A DNA stretch of 64,000 bases, taken from contig JACEEZ010002764.1 of NCBI GenBank assembly GCA_016584305.1, forward strand, positions 116,070 through 180,069, read 5' to 3'. The stretch's first letter is position 1. Every line of letters starts with the position of its first letter. Below the pieces are notes generated by a model that saw only the letters and a program-made list of their open reading frames with translations, had not been told where the DNA came from and made no database searches. The stretch comes from Chionoecetes opilio. Lineage: Eukaryota; Arthropoda; Malacostraca; Decapoda; Majidae. Shown here in pieces: positions 32,761 through 43,169 of the stretch. A program made the translations under genes and the position numbers.

Positions 32761-33495
32761 AGATAAGTGGAAGATGGGGAAAAAAAGCAATTTTTATTCA
32801 AAACAAAATAAGAATGAATGAACGAGGATATAAAATTTGAAAAAAGGAAAGAAAATAACACAACACAGAACGAAGTATTAAAGTATTATGAAGTAAAGAG
32901 GCAGTCGAGACATGCATCCCCGCGGCGAATGAAGAAGGGAAATATTGTTTTCATTCCCTGTGTGATAACTTATCGAAACGAATTACGCGGAGGACACAGG
33001 GCGGGGAGGCAATGGAGTGTCTGGAATAATTACAAGTGTGAGAAGGGGAAGCAGAGGCGATATTTATGGGCAACTGCGGGCGTGGAGGTGGCGTGGACTA
33101 GGCTGCCTGGTTATTAGTGTTACGGGGAAGGAAGTGGACGAGGGTTCGAGGCCCGGGTAAGACGAGAGGAGGGAAGAGGCAAGGGGACGGAGGAGATATT
33201 GGAGAAAGGGGAAGCGAGAGAGAGACCAATGAGGGAGACGTAGATGCAGAGAGAGAAATAAAATGGATATGAATAGTAATAGCAGCGCACGCGCCCCGAT
33301 AAAAAAAATAGTTAAATAGTATACAAATATAGGTTTAATGGAAAATAAATAAGCATATGTAACAATTGGATAGCATATATGTATATATGGAGAGTGAGTA
33401 TCATTTTTTGTTGTTTCACTTCACCAGTCACTCACTCTTTATATTATTGCCTTCCTGGTTGGGGATCAAGCAGTTTTTTTTAATATTCGTTTTGT

Positions 33496-33499
<4 letters not shown>
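32757..33499. other. purine-rich unassigned sequence
   Basis: A 99-codon plus-strand frame at 32818-33117 is Lys/Arg-rich with no recognisable domain. I do not call it a gene. Confidence 0.5.

Positions 33500-33548
<49 letters not shown>
33500..33548. repeat. (TG)n microsatellite
   Basis: About 24 TG units. Confidence 0.97.
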
Positions 33549-33549
<1 letters not shown>

Positions 33550-33754
33550 CATCAGAAGTGGGCACCGCAAACGAAAATACACTTCCGCAAACCCTAACTT
33601 ACGTTCCGCAACCGCAAGTCCCCAAATTTCTTGAAGTTCACACCTCCGCAAGTCCGAAAATCCGCAAACCAATTATGGGATACAGTACTGTATCTTATCT
33701 GCATATATTGCAAAAATAGAGGTTAAGCACTTTGTGGTAGTAAATCTTTATATT

Positions 33755-34022
33755 ATTGGCAGCGAGCGAAACGAGCTGCTACTTACCATAAGACCCATTC
33801 GCGTAAGGGGAGTGGAACCAAGTTTAAGCCAAAAAGGGAATAACTACTCCAAAATATTGTCGGATTGAGCTGAAATTTGACATGTAAGTATTGCTGTCAA
33901 AATCAATGGGGGTCTGTGAAACAAACTTTTTGCGTAGAACAAGCCCTTAATGAGTAATTAACGTAATGAGTTAATTGGCTGGAACGTGGCTCGCTCCCAC
34001 GTTCCAGCCGCAAGAACTGAGC
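33755..34022 (+). repeat. repeat unit U, copy 1 (left part)
   Basis: 'attggcagcgagcg...' to '...gaactgagc'. It continues at 40521-40564 after the 6.5-kb insertion. Copy 2 at 40594-40898 is uninterrupted. U contains a hairpin, GAACGTGGC...GCCACGTTC. Its own nature is unknown. Confidence 0.85.
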
Positions 34023-34129
34023 CATAGACCACTGTATACCTGGACTGCGCACGAGACAATGTTTTGAATTGCGGGGCTGCATAGGGGCCTGCGGGGCGCC
34101 CGACAAAGAGATATAGTGGTCTATGGACT

Positions 34130-34878
34130 ATCATATAGACTGGTTTATCAGTATATATGATATACTGTAATCTTCGTAAATGTTTGTTCTATAATATTAT
34201 CAAATAAAAAACAGTAAAACACGCTAAAGAAATGCCATTACGAGACTATGAAGAAATATGCATGAACTTAATATTCACTTAACTCTTCGCCATTTAAAAC
34301 TTTGCCAGTCAACTTTTATCATGAAGGGTATCAATAGAAGCGCAATTTTATTAGCTTTCCATTGCTATATTTCGTTATCTGATAAATGAATTAGAACCAT
34401 GCATAAATTAGCGTTAACTAAATAAATAAAATCATCAATCGGGTAATTTTCCCGATTGATTAGGTTATTTATTTACTTATATATTTCGTTTTCTGATAAA
34501 TGAATTAGTACCATGTATAAATTAGCGTTGACTAAATAAATAACCTCATCAATCGGGAAAATTACCCGTTTGATGATTTTATTTATTTAGTTAACGCTAA
34601 TTTATGCATGGTTCTAATTAATTTATCAGATAACGAAATATAGCAATGGAAAGCTAATAAAATTGCCCTTCTATTGATACCCTTCATGATAAAAAGTTGA
34701 CTCGCAAAGTTTTAAATGGCGAAGAGTTGAAGTGAATATTAAGTTCATGCATATTTCTTCAGTCTCGTAATGGCATTTCTTTACCGTGTTTTACTGTTTT
34801 TTATTTGATAATATTATAGAACAAACATTTACGAAGATTACAGTATATCATATATACTGATAAACCAGTCTATATGAT
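34130..34878. mobile_element. palindromic element P1 within the 6.5-kb transposon
   Basis: Perfectly matched ends ATCATATAGACTGGTTTATC / its complement, with arms of about 370 bp meeting in the 'aaccatgcataaattagcg' core. 34398-34878 matches 39945-40408, the right subterminal region of the coding element. It has no coding capacity. It may be either the left TIR of the larger element folded back on itself or a non-autonomous copy sitting next to it. Confidence 0.75.
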
Positions 34879-34894
34879 CCGTATATATATATAT

Positions 34895-35056
34895 ATGAAT
34901 CTGAGCGGCCCTCCGATTACAGGCCCTTGTGCGACAGGCCGATATTCCGTGCGCAGTCCAGGTATACAGTGGTCTATGACCACTGTAAACCTGGACTGCG
35001 CACGGAAGGAATATCGGCCAGTCGCACAAGGGTCTGAAGCCGGAGGGCCGCTCGGA

Positions 35057-35060
<4 letters not shown>
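34895..35060. repeat. 166-bp near-perfect palindrome
   Basis: 'gaatctgagcggccctcc' at the left mirrors 'ggagggccgctcggattc' at the right. At the centre two copies of the AGACCACTGTA...CTGGACTGCGCAC end sequence meet head to head around 34977. Its inner half is therefore the same sequence as the outer terminus at 34023. Confidence 0.82.
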
Positions 35061-35131
<71 letters not shown>

Positions 35132-35144
35132 TATATATAATATA
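35059..35144. repeat. (TA)n microsatellite
   Basis: About 65 bp of pure TA, then TA with AAA and TAA breaks. Confidence 0.95.
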
Positions 35145-35148
35145 CGGG

Positions 35149-35182
35149 TCATATAAACTGGTTTATCAGTATATATGATATA
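35149..35182 (+). repeat. inner left terminal repeat of the coding element
   Basis: TCATATAAACTGGTTTATCA... is inverted, with one mismatch in 34 bases, relative to 40374-40407. Outside this stretch the two sides are unrelated, so the pair may mark the original ends of a 5.26-kb coding transposon. Confidence 0.7.
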
Positions 35183-35578
35183 TAGCTAGGCAGTTATGTG
35201 ATATGATTGTGGCTTTTGTGGTAAAAGCACGAAAATTGGCACATTTGATGATCATGACATACTAAATGATCTCAGATATAGGGCCAAGCACATGTTTCCC
35301 TTTGACACCCATAAAGTGGGGAAATTAAAGATGGCCGCCATCTGAATCGTGAAAATCTATTTTACGTCATATCTTTCTGAATATATATCACATAGACATG
35401 AATAACGTATCGTTTTTTATGTTTTCACACATAAGGAAGCCAATGGCGCCCCTCATTTGTCGCTAGAAGGCATTAAAATCCCGATTATGCTGATATTCAT
35501 GATAAATATATATAATATTATATATATTAATATAATACTTCTCTTCTTGCAGGTGACTGATCAGAAGTAGAATCCACC

Positions 35579-38500
35579 ATGTCGGCGAAGAAGCGATGTA
35601 AGATCGTAGAAGATTACAGTCTGCAACCATCTACATCGACAGTTGGCTATCCTCCCATCGATTGGAATCGTTGTGCCCTTTGCCAAGAACATTCTTCAGA
35701 GCCTCTCCAGTGCCCAGCAAAATCAAAGAGGACAGATGTTGGGGCTGGGTATCACCGCGTGGGTGACAATTTAATAAAGTTTCGAGAATTAGGTGAACAG
35801 CCAGTTGGCGTGTACATAGCACAATTAGATGATAGCGATGGTATCCCTCAGACACTTGCCAAACATAGCGCACAGTGGCACTCATCTTGCCGTTTGAAGT
35901 GTTCTTCAAGTCGTCTAGCACGACTTCATACAGTTGCAATACCTCCATGTGAAATTGACAGCCGAGATCGCCCTTTAACGCGGCGACAGTTTTCACGAAA
36001 AGACCGACCTTCTGAAGGTGATGTATGTTTCTTCTGTGATGAAGCAGGTGAGACAATCAATGCTCAGTATGGCACAATTGCTGCAGTACAACAGCTACGT
36101 GAAAAGACGCCCAGGCTCCACTGGTATTCATCACACTAAGAGCAGAGAGACGCCACTGCCAATATACCTCGGTATGATGATTCTTGCAAACACACGAAAA
36201 CGTGAACTTGTTGATAACTTGTTCCATCTCGGACTATCAATATCATATGACAGGGTAATGGATACATCCATGGATATGGCCAACGAAGCAGCCAGCCAAT
36301 ATGAAAATGATGGTGTTGTATGCCCCCTCATTCTTCGAGATGATCTCTTTACGACTGCGGCGGTGGATAACATTGACCACAATCTCAGCTCAAACACTGC
36401 TCGTGAATCCTTTCATGGCGCTGGCATATCGCTGTTCCAAAATCGTAAAAAAGAGACTGATGGCACCAAGCGAGAAAGAGCTAACTTACAACCAGGGACA
36501 GCAAACAAGAAGATACCACAACTTCCGGAAACCTACACGATCCTGACTCCAGTGGCATTTAAAAAGAAAGATCCAGAAATCCCCGAGACGACAGGTCCAC
36601 TCACATGTAACACTGCTCCTCTGGAGGCTGCTCTTGAAGACGAGACGAAATGGCAGAAAAACACACAGCGACTCATACATCAACAGGTCCAAAATATTGA
36701 TGATCCGATTGCTTGGGCTGCATTCCACTCGACTGAAAAACAATCACGTAACTTCGATGTCACCATCACATCACTTCTGCCATTGTTTCCGGACGACTCA
36801 AAGTCAGTGGCCATGATTCGTCATTCGATGGATGTTATCAAACAAGCTGTCGAACATCTGAACCCTGGACAGATTCCTGTGCTCACAGTAGATCAGCCTT
36901 TGTTCGCGATCGCATAGCTCATCCAATGGAATTGGCCAGAAGTGTACGGCGAAGAGAACTTTGTTATCCTACTTGGAGGGTTGCATTTAGAAATGGCTGC
37001 TTTGACAACTCTCGGGGATTTGCTGGATGGCAGTGGCTGGACTAATGTTCTTACCCAAGCAGGTATTGCGACAGCAGGAACGGCTGACTCCTTTCTCAAA
37101 GGTGCCCATGTCAAGCGCACTAGACATGCACACCAAGTCACCTCCAGTGCATTATCAAGTTTGCTCAACACAGCTTATGCTGTGTATAGCATGGAAACAA
37201 GTGCACCGCTGTCGTTTGATGATTGGTGTGTGAAGAAAGCTGAGGTTTCTCCACAGTTCCAGTACTGGTATATGGTCATGCACCTGGAATGTCTCCTCCT
37301 GGTCTATGTGCGGTCACTTCGTGATGGTATCTTTTCACTCTACGTTCCTGTGCTGAAGGCATTAGCTCCATGGTTCTTTGCCTTGGACCACACTCACTAT
37401 GCTCGATGGGTTCCCGTTTACCTACGTGATATGATAACACTACGCCAACGACTTCCCCATGTAGCGAAGGAGTTCGATCAAGGCAGCTTCATTGTTCATA
37501 AGAAGACTCGCCCTTTCTCAGCCATGGCTATTGACCAGGCACATGAACAAAACAACAAAATCGTCAAGGGAGATGGTGGGGCAATCGAGTTGATGCAAAA
37601 TCCTAGAGTTCTACTGAGGTGGATGGTAGCTGGACCAGAAATCGCGAGGGTAATAGACAGTTTCGAAACAGTTGGCTCGGATAACAACACTGGGAAAGAC
37701 CAAGTCAGGCATCATGAGCATACACGATCCGCACAAGTCTCCTTTGCCAGCGAGGTCAGGGCTCTTGTGCAAGTAATCAAAGACCTCGGTAAATCCATTC
37801 ATGGAAGACAGTGGCGACCTTCTGGTTTTAGATACCAGAGACATCCCAGATCAAGCTGTAGCTAAAACTTTTCGTGGGATAGAGAAGCTGGGTCAGGACC
37901 AATATGACAGCTATGTCACTCAGCGGTTAATTGAGCGAACAAACACCTGTATCGGATACGATTCCCAAAAACAGATTGGCCTTGTTCAGCCGGCCACCCA
38001 CAAGGACTCCATCCAAAGTGACACAGATGGTAGCATCGCTCAAGAGTGACTGTGCACTGTTCTCCAGGCTTTACATCGCATGCCAAACACGTGACGGTGA
38101 TTTGGAAAACTTCTTCAAGCATGAAAAACATGCATACCCGCCAGCCTTGTCTCAGTTGGGAAAACTACGGCTTGGTACCAAAGCGGATCTAATCGACTGT
38201 CTAGAGGAGCTTTGTATATCTGAAGGAGAGCCGCCAACAGTCGACGTCATCATACTGGATGGAGCGGAGCTGCTATCGTCAATATGCTGAGGCCAGTGGG
38301 AGCGAAAACCTTCCAAGACTACGCCACACTAGTGTTCCTGCCGTACATCAAGGCACAGTTGGCAAAATCCAACAGAGTTGACATTATTTGGGATTGTATC
38401 GCCAGGATAGTCTAAAGAATACAACAAGAGAAAAACGAGGAAAGGGCGTCAGAAGGCGTGTCACAACAGTCAACTCAATCCCAGGAAACTGGCAAGAGTT

Positions 38501-39471
38501 TCTGAGAATAGATGACAACAAGATTGAGCTCTTTCATTTTTTGGCACATTAAGTGGTGGAAAATCTTTCGACCGAGAAGGAAGTGATCTCAACATGCGGC
38601 GAGAATGTGCTTTGTTCTCGTGTTCATCAGGATGTCTCATCGTTGGCACCTTGTACTCACGAAGAGGCCGACACCAGGATGTTTCTGCACGTCATGAATG
38701 CAGCAGAGAAAGGTTATCGCAGGCTGCTGCTGCGTACAGTGGACACGGATGTCGTCATCCTGGCTGTCTCGACTGTTGTGCAATTCGAGAGCACGCAACT
38801 TTGGATAGCGTATGGTACTGGCAAACACCTTCAATACATCCCAGCTCATCAAATCGCCAAATCTTTGGGTGCAGAAAAGGCACGAGCTCTTCCCATGTTC
38901 CACGCATTCACCGGTTGTGACAGTCTCTTCCTTTGCTGGTAGGGGCAAGACAACTGCCTTTGACACATGGAAATCATTCAATGCTGTTACTGCAGTATTT
39001 TCGAAACTTGTTGCAAAGCCAACAAGCTTCAATGATGATTGTATGTCAGTACTAGAGTCGTGCGTAGTGTTGCTATATGACAGAACGAGTTTTGAAGCTA
39101 CCGCTGACTCAGCCAGGAGACATCTATTCACTACCAAAGCAAGATCCATCGATGCCATCCCACCAACTAGCGCAGCGCTTTTGCAGCACGCAAAACGTGC
39201 CATTTACCAGGGCGGACATGTTTGGGGGCAGGCACACATACGAGCTCCATATGTTCCTTCGCCAGAGTCATGGGGATGGAAAAAGAATACTTCAGGAGGA
39301 TGGGAGCCATTGTGGACATTGTTGCCAGAAGCAGCAGTGTCCTGTTCAGAGTTGCTACGGTGGGGCTGTAAGAAGGGATGCAGGGGACTCTGCAAATGTG
39401 TCAAAGCTGATCTGAAGTGCACGTCACTCTTCAACTGCGCTGGTAATTGTGATCACAATGATAGCCATTAA
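35579..39471 (+). pseudogene. transposase-like gene with PIN/XPG-like and CXC regions, broken
   Basis: Starts ATG at 35579 (context CACCATGT), with the gene about 430 bp inside the inner terminus. An N-terminal cysteine-rich part has C-x2-C (residues 32 and 35), WHSSCRLKC and CFFC, possibly zinc-binding. The middle has TTAAVDNIDHN (about 36350), LTVDQPLFAIA (about 36885), GGLHLEMAAL (about 36977) and IDQAHEQNNKIVKGDGGA (about 37532), which could be the acidic residues of a DDE-type core. Downstream are DGDLENFFKHEKHA (about 38094), EEADTRMFLHV (about 38660), TVDTDVVILAV (about 38737) and FHAFTGCDS (about 38899), resembling the acidic motifs of PIN/XPG-type nucleases. The C-terminus (39340-39465) is a CXC cysteine cluster. 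Broken by a stop at 36915-36917 and about five frame changes. From memory, Academ-type elements (AcademX) combine a transposase with an XPG nuclease. The link is inference. Confidence 0.75.
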
Positions 39472-39940
39472 CTTGTGTTGTTTAGTTGTTCAGTTGCTAA
39501 CTATTCTTGAATTGTGTGCCACTCAGTGCTAGATTTTTTCTTTGATATATATGGTCTATTCAACATTTTGCTTTGCTTTTATTGTTGATATGCTGTTTTG
39601 TTCCGCGCCTTGTCACCTTAAAAAAATATTGTTTAATTTCTATGGTAGTGTTTTGAATAACGATATACATGTATGTGATAAGGTATACACACATGGTTAT
39701 ATATTATGGTGTCATATTCTGTGACAATAAACTATGTGATTTTTGTACATGTGTGTTAAATTATTTCCTAAACCTTGAAAAATGACTGCATTTTCCTTTT
39801 TTTCGCGAGCTAATTTACATTTTTTGTCTGACATATTGATTTGTGTACATGTTATCATCAAAACCATGATTCCATTGGATTCCTCATAGCTGAAAACATA
39901 TAAATAGATGCTTTATTCGTCTGGTTATGTCTTGCATAAA
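39472..39940. other. 3' flank of the broken gene
   Basis: AT-rich non-coding sequence between the gene and the P-type subterminal repeat. It contains AATAAA at 39726-39731, a possible polyadenylation signal about 255 bp after the stop. Confidence 0.45.
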
Positions 39941-39944
39941 TGCA

Positions 39945-40408
39945 TAACCATGCATAAATTACCGTTAAATAAATAAATGAAATCATCAATCAGGTAATTT
40001 TCCTGATTGATGCTGTTATTTATTTACTTCTATATTTCTTTTTCTGATAAATTAATTAGCACCATGTATAAATTAGCGTTAACTAAATAAATAACGTCTT
40101 CAATCGGGAAAATTACCCAATTGATGATTTTATTTATTTATTTAATCCTAATTTATGCATGGTTCTAATTCATTTATCAGAAAACTAAACACATCAATGG
40201 AAAGCTAATAAAATTGCGCTTCTATTGATACCCTTCATGATAAAAGTTGACTCGCAAAGTTTTAAGTGGCGAAGAGTTGAAGTGAATCAGAGTCTCGTAA
40301 TGGCATTTCTTTAGCGTGTTTTACTGTTTTTTATTTGATAATATTATAGAACAAACATTTACGCAGATTACAGTATATCATATATACTGATAAACCAGTC
40401 TATATGAT
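39945..40408. repeat. right P-type subterminal region of the 6.5-kb transposon
   Basis: Matches 34398-34878 along its length and shares 'gttctataatattatcaaat'-type sequence (inverted) with P2, P3 and P4. This is the physical link between the coding element and the palindromic non-autonomous elements. Confidence 0.82.
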
Positions 40409-40593
40409 AGTCCATAGACCACTATATCTCTTTGTCGGGCGGGCCACAGGCCGCTATGCAGCCTGGCAATTTCAAAACATTGTCGCGTGAACAGTCCAGA
40501 GATATAGTTAGTGGTCTATGACTGAGCCAAAAGCAAAGGGGCCAGAGGCTGGACGCCTATACTTCTTGATTTACTAAATCACTTATGGCAATA

Positions 40594-40898
40594 ATTGGCA
40601 GCGAGCGAAGCGAGCTGCTACTTACCATAAGACCCATTCGCGTAAGGGGAGTGGAATCAAGTTTAAGCCAAAAAGTTAATAACTACTCCTAAATATTGTC
40701 GGATTGAGCTGAAATTTGACATGCAAGTAGTGCTGTCAAAATCAATGGGGGTCTGTGAAACAAACTTTTTGCGTAGAACAAGCCCTTAATGAGTAATTAG
40801 CGTAATGAGTTAATTGGCTGGAACGTGGCTCGCTGCCACGTTCCAGCCGCAAGAACTGAGCCAAAAGCAAAGGGGCCAGAGGCTGGACGCCTATACTT
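40594..40898 (+). repeat. repeat unit U, copy 2 (uninterrupted)
   Basis: 305-bp copy of the unit interrupted at 33755-34022/40521-40564. It carries the intact insertion site ACTGAGCC at 40855-40862 and shares the 3' segment 'ggggccagaggctggacgcc' with the displaced end of copy 1. Confidence 0.88.
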
Positions 40899-41099
40899 GA
40901 ATATAGATATATATTATATATTAGTTTTTTTCATACTAACCCCTCAGCGCCACACATATGTTAAAGCTCACATTTTACCTTCCCTTCATTGTGACCACTC
41001 ACTCAATATATCAACTTAATTGCACACTAAAGGGTAATAATTAGTATAAGTACACCACAATCCAAATTTTATTTCACTGATATGATATCAGACCCTTAA

Positions 41100-41400
41100 C
41101 CTCAGAATCCTCATTCAGAGTCCTCTGTTGATAATTTTATCTTGAGCAGGTCCATGTTCCCCTTCATGAAGAGCAATCTCTCAAAATTATCGAAGGTCAG
41201 ACTCTCTGTCTTGGCCTTCATGATGTCCGGCCCCTGGGAGTACAGTCTCTCTACAGCTGCAGAGCTGGGTATGGCCGTGTTGTACTTAACGAACACATCT
41301 ACCCAGGCGGTACGGAGCAGGGCGGGAAACATAGCCTGCTCCAGCAGCTTGTTCCTCTGCTTCTCTGAAACTCTCAAGCTCTTTCCTCATCTTGTTGGAG
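41100..41400 (-). pseudogene. hAT transposase C-terminal dimerisation region
   Basis: Minus-strand frame 41377-41111 contains VFVKYNTAIPSSAAVERLYS, followed by QGPDIMKAKTESLTFDNFER and LLFMKGN. This is the conserved C-terminal dimerisation (hATC) signature, including the PSSAAVERLFS motif. The sequence ends at a stop after STEDSE, so the 3' end may be natural. Only about 90 codons remain, and the 5' part changes frame near 41390. No flanking hAT termini were found. Confidence 0.82.
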
Positions 41401-41645
41401 AAGCGGGTAGAGTTGGTGCCCTCTGTAGTTGTGTGTCGTGGGCTCATCAAAGCATGGAAATAATATATAAATTTGAAATATATATATTAAGTAAAAATTT
41501 TGGTTAAAAATACTGGATGATTAAACATTTAATAAGTTTTGCGTGTTGATTGTTGTGTGAACTTATTGTCAAGATGTGTGTGTGTGTGTGTAAACTGTGT
41601 GTGTGTGTCACGCAGTGGAGTAACCAGGAAAGTGAAAAGTGTTGG
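41401..41645. other. unassigned sequence with short (TG)n runs
   Basis: No gene beyond possible upstream remnants of the hAT frame. (TG)n runs occur at about 41576-41590 and 41597-41608. Confidence 0.5.
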
Positions 41646-41649
41646 GCCA

Positions 41650-41701
<52 letters not shown>
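41650..41701. repeat. (TA)n microsatellite
   Basis: TA array merging into the 5' end of the adjacent Helitron. Confidence 0.93.
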
Positions 41702-41711
<10 letters not shown>

Positions 41712-42484
41712 CGAAAGTGTGTCTGTCTGTCTGTCTGTCCGCGATAGGTGCCGCCCCCCGTGGCGGAATCCCATCATATGTCACAGTTTTGGAACCAGCT
41801 CGACCAGGGGAAGGTTTTAAGCCCACTTATGAGATCATCCGATCACTTTTTTTTTTTTTTTTTTTTTTTTTAGCAGCCTATTAGCGAGAATTGTGAAAAA
41901 AAAATGTGGGTTGCGAGAATTGAGGAAACCTTGATGTAGGGTGATGGGTAATGGGTGAGTGAATGGGTGGGGTGATGCGTAATGGGTGTGGGGTGATGGG
42001 TGAGTGAATGGGTTGGGGGTGATGAGTAATGGGTGAGTGAATGGTTGTGTGGTGATGGGTGATGGGTGAGTGAATGGGTGGGGGGTGATGGGTAATGGGT
42101 GAGTGAATGGGTGGGGGGAATACATACATTTCTACATCCATGATTTCAGGAAAGTTAGAAGGGGCTATCTGGAGAGTCTGTGTTTGGTGGGCCGAAGGCC
42201 CACCAAACACAGGTGGTGGGCCGAAGGCCCACCAATAGCCCTAATGGTTGAGTGAATGGGTGGGGGGTGATGGGTAATGGGTGAGTGAATGGGTTGGGGG
42301 TGATGTGAATGGGTTGGCGTTAATACATACATTTCTACATCCATGATTTCAGGAAAGCTAGAAGGGGCTATCTGGAGAGTCTGTGTTTCGGCCCACCAAA
42401 CACAGGTGGTGGGCCGAAGGCCCACCAATAGCCCTCCGCAGGAGCTAGCCAAAAAGGCCGCCCGGAGGGCGTCTTTGCGGCTAG
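41702..42484 (+). mobile_element. non-autonomous Helitron, copy H6
   Basis: The 5' TATATAAGCGAAAGTG lies in a TA array, so the exact TC start is lost. The 3' end is GCGGCTAG|T at 42484 with the usual hairpin. The hairpin/minisatellite module is partly repeated: a first TGGTGGGCC pair at about 42186-42235, more minisatellite, then a second module to the end. Confidence 0.82.
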
Positions 42485-42686
42485 TATATATATATATATA
42501 TATTAGGGTTGCCCAAAAACATTGGGCTATCATTTTTTTTAATAATATTCTGCTCCACAAGGCTGGTTTGGTTACATATGACTACGAGACCCTACATGCA
42601 AACAATTGGAGAGATATGAGCATGTTTAGAGGTCCCAACAACTTACGCCATACAATTAAAATATTGTTTTCTGCCTTATTGTGTTA

Positions 42687-43166
42687 CTAGCCGCAAAGCC
42701 GCCCTCCGGGCGGACTTTTTGGCTAGCTCCTGCGGAGGGCTATTGGTGGGCCTTTGGCCCACCACCTGTGTTTGGTGGGCCAAAGGCCCACCAAACAGAC
42801 TCTCCAGATAGCCCCTTCTAACTTTCCTGAAATCATGGATGTAGAAATGTCTATTAACGCCAACCCATTCACATCACCCCAAACCCATTCACTCACCCAT
42901 TACTCATCACCCCCCACCCATTCACTCACCCATTACCCATCACCCCCCACCCATTCACTCACCCATTACCCATCACCCCCCACCTATTCCCTCACCCATC
43001 ACCCCCAACCTATCACCCCCACCCATTCACTCACCCATCACCCCACACCCATTACCCATCACCCCACCCATTCACTCACCCATTACCCATCACCCTACAT
43101 CAAGGTTTCCTCAATTCTCGCAACCCACATTTTTTTTTCACAATTCTCGCTAATAGGCTGCTAAAA
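42687..43166 (-). mobile_element. Helitron copy H7, 5'-truncated
   Basis: The 3' end CTAG|T (42690-42687) and hairpin are intact. The minisatellite runs to about 43080. It stops at the poly(A) block (43161-43168), where a transposase remnant begins, so the 5' module is missing. Confidence 0.82.
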
Positions 43167-43169
43167 AAA

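Larger units (their letters stand above)
34023..40520 (+). mobile_element. 6.5-kb long-TIR DNA transposon with PIN/CXC-type gene
   Basis: The ends CATAGACCACT... and ...AGTGGTCTATG are flanked by direct copies of ACTGAGC (34016-34022, 40521-40527; 8 bp if the following C is counted). The same site uninterrupted is in U copy 2 (40855-40862). The outer 103-108 bp at each end (34023-34125, 40413-40520) are themselves bounded by CATAGACC/GGTCTATG. They are followed symmetrically by GACTA|TCATATAGACTGG and then the P-family subterminal region. The left end carries an extra palindromic P copy (34130-34878) and a 166-bp palindrome before an inner terminus at 35149. The broken gene lies at 35579-39471 on plus. 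Confidence 0.82.

Noticed and set aside
32818..33117. 99-codon Lys/Arg-rich open frame
   Set aside because: No domain, no neighbours, purine-rich composition that suppresses stops.
35579..39471. Firm naming of the broken gene as Academ
   Set aside because: The XPG-like region would fit, but the flanking duplication is 7-8 bp rather than the 3-4 bp I recall for Academ. Left as an open classification.
33755..40898. Repeat unit U as the two LTRs of a retrotransposon
   Set aside because: The direct copies are explained better by one interrupted and one intact copy of the same unit. There is no TG...CA boundary, primer site or polypurine tract.
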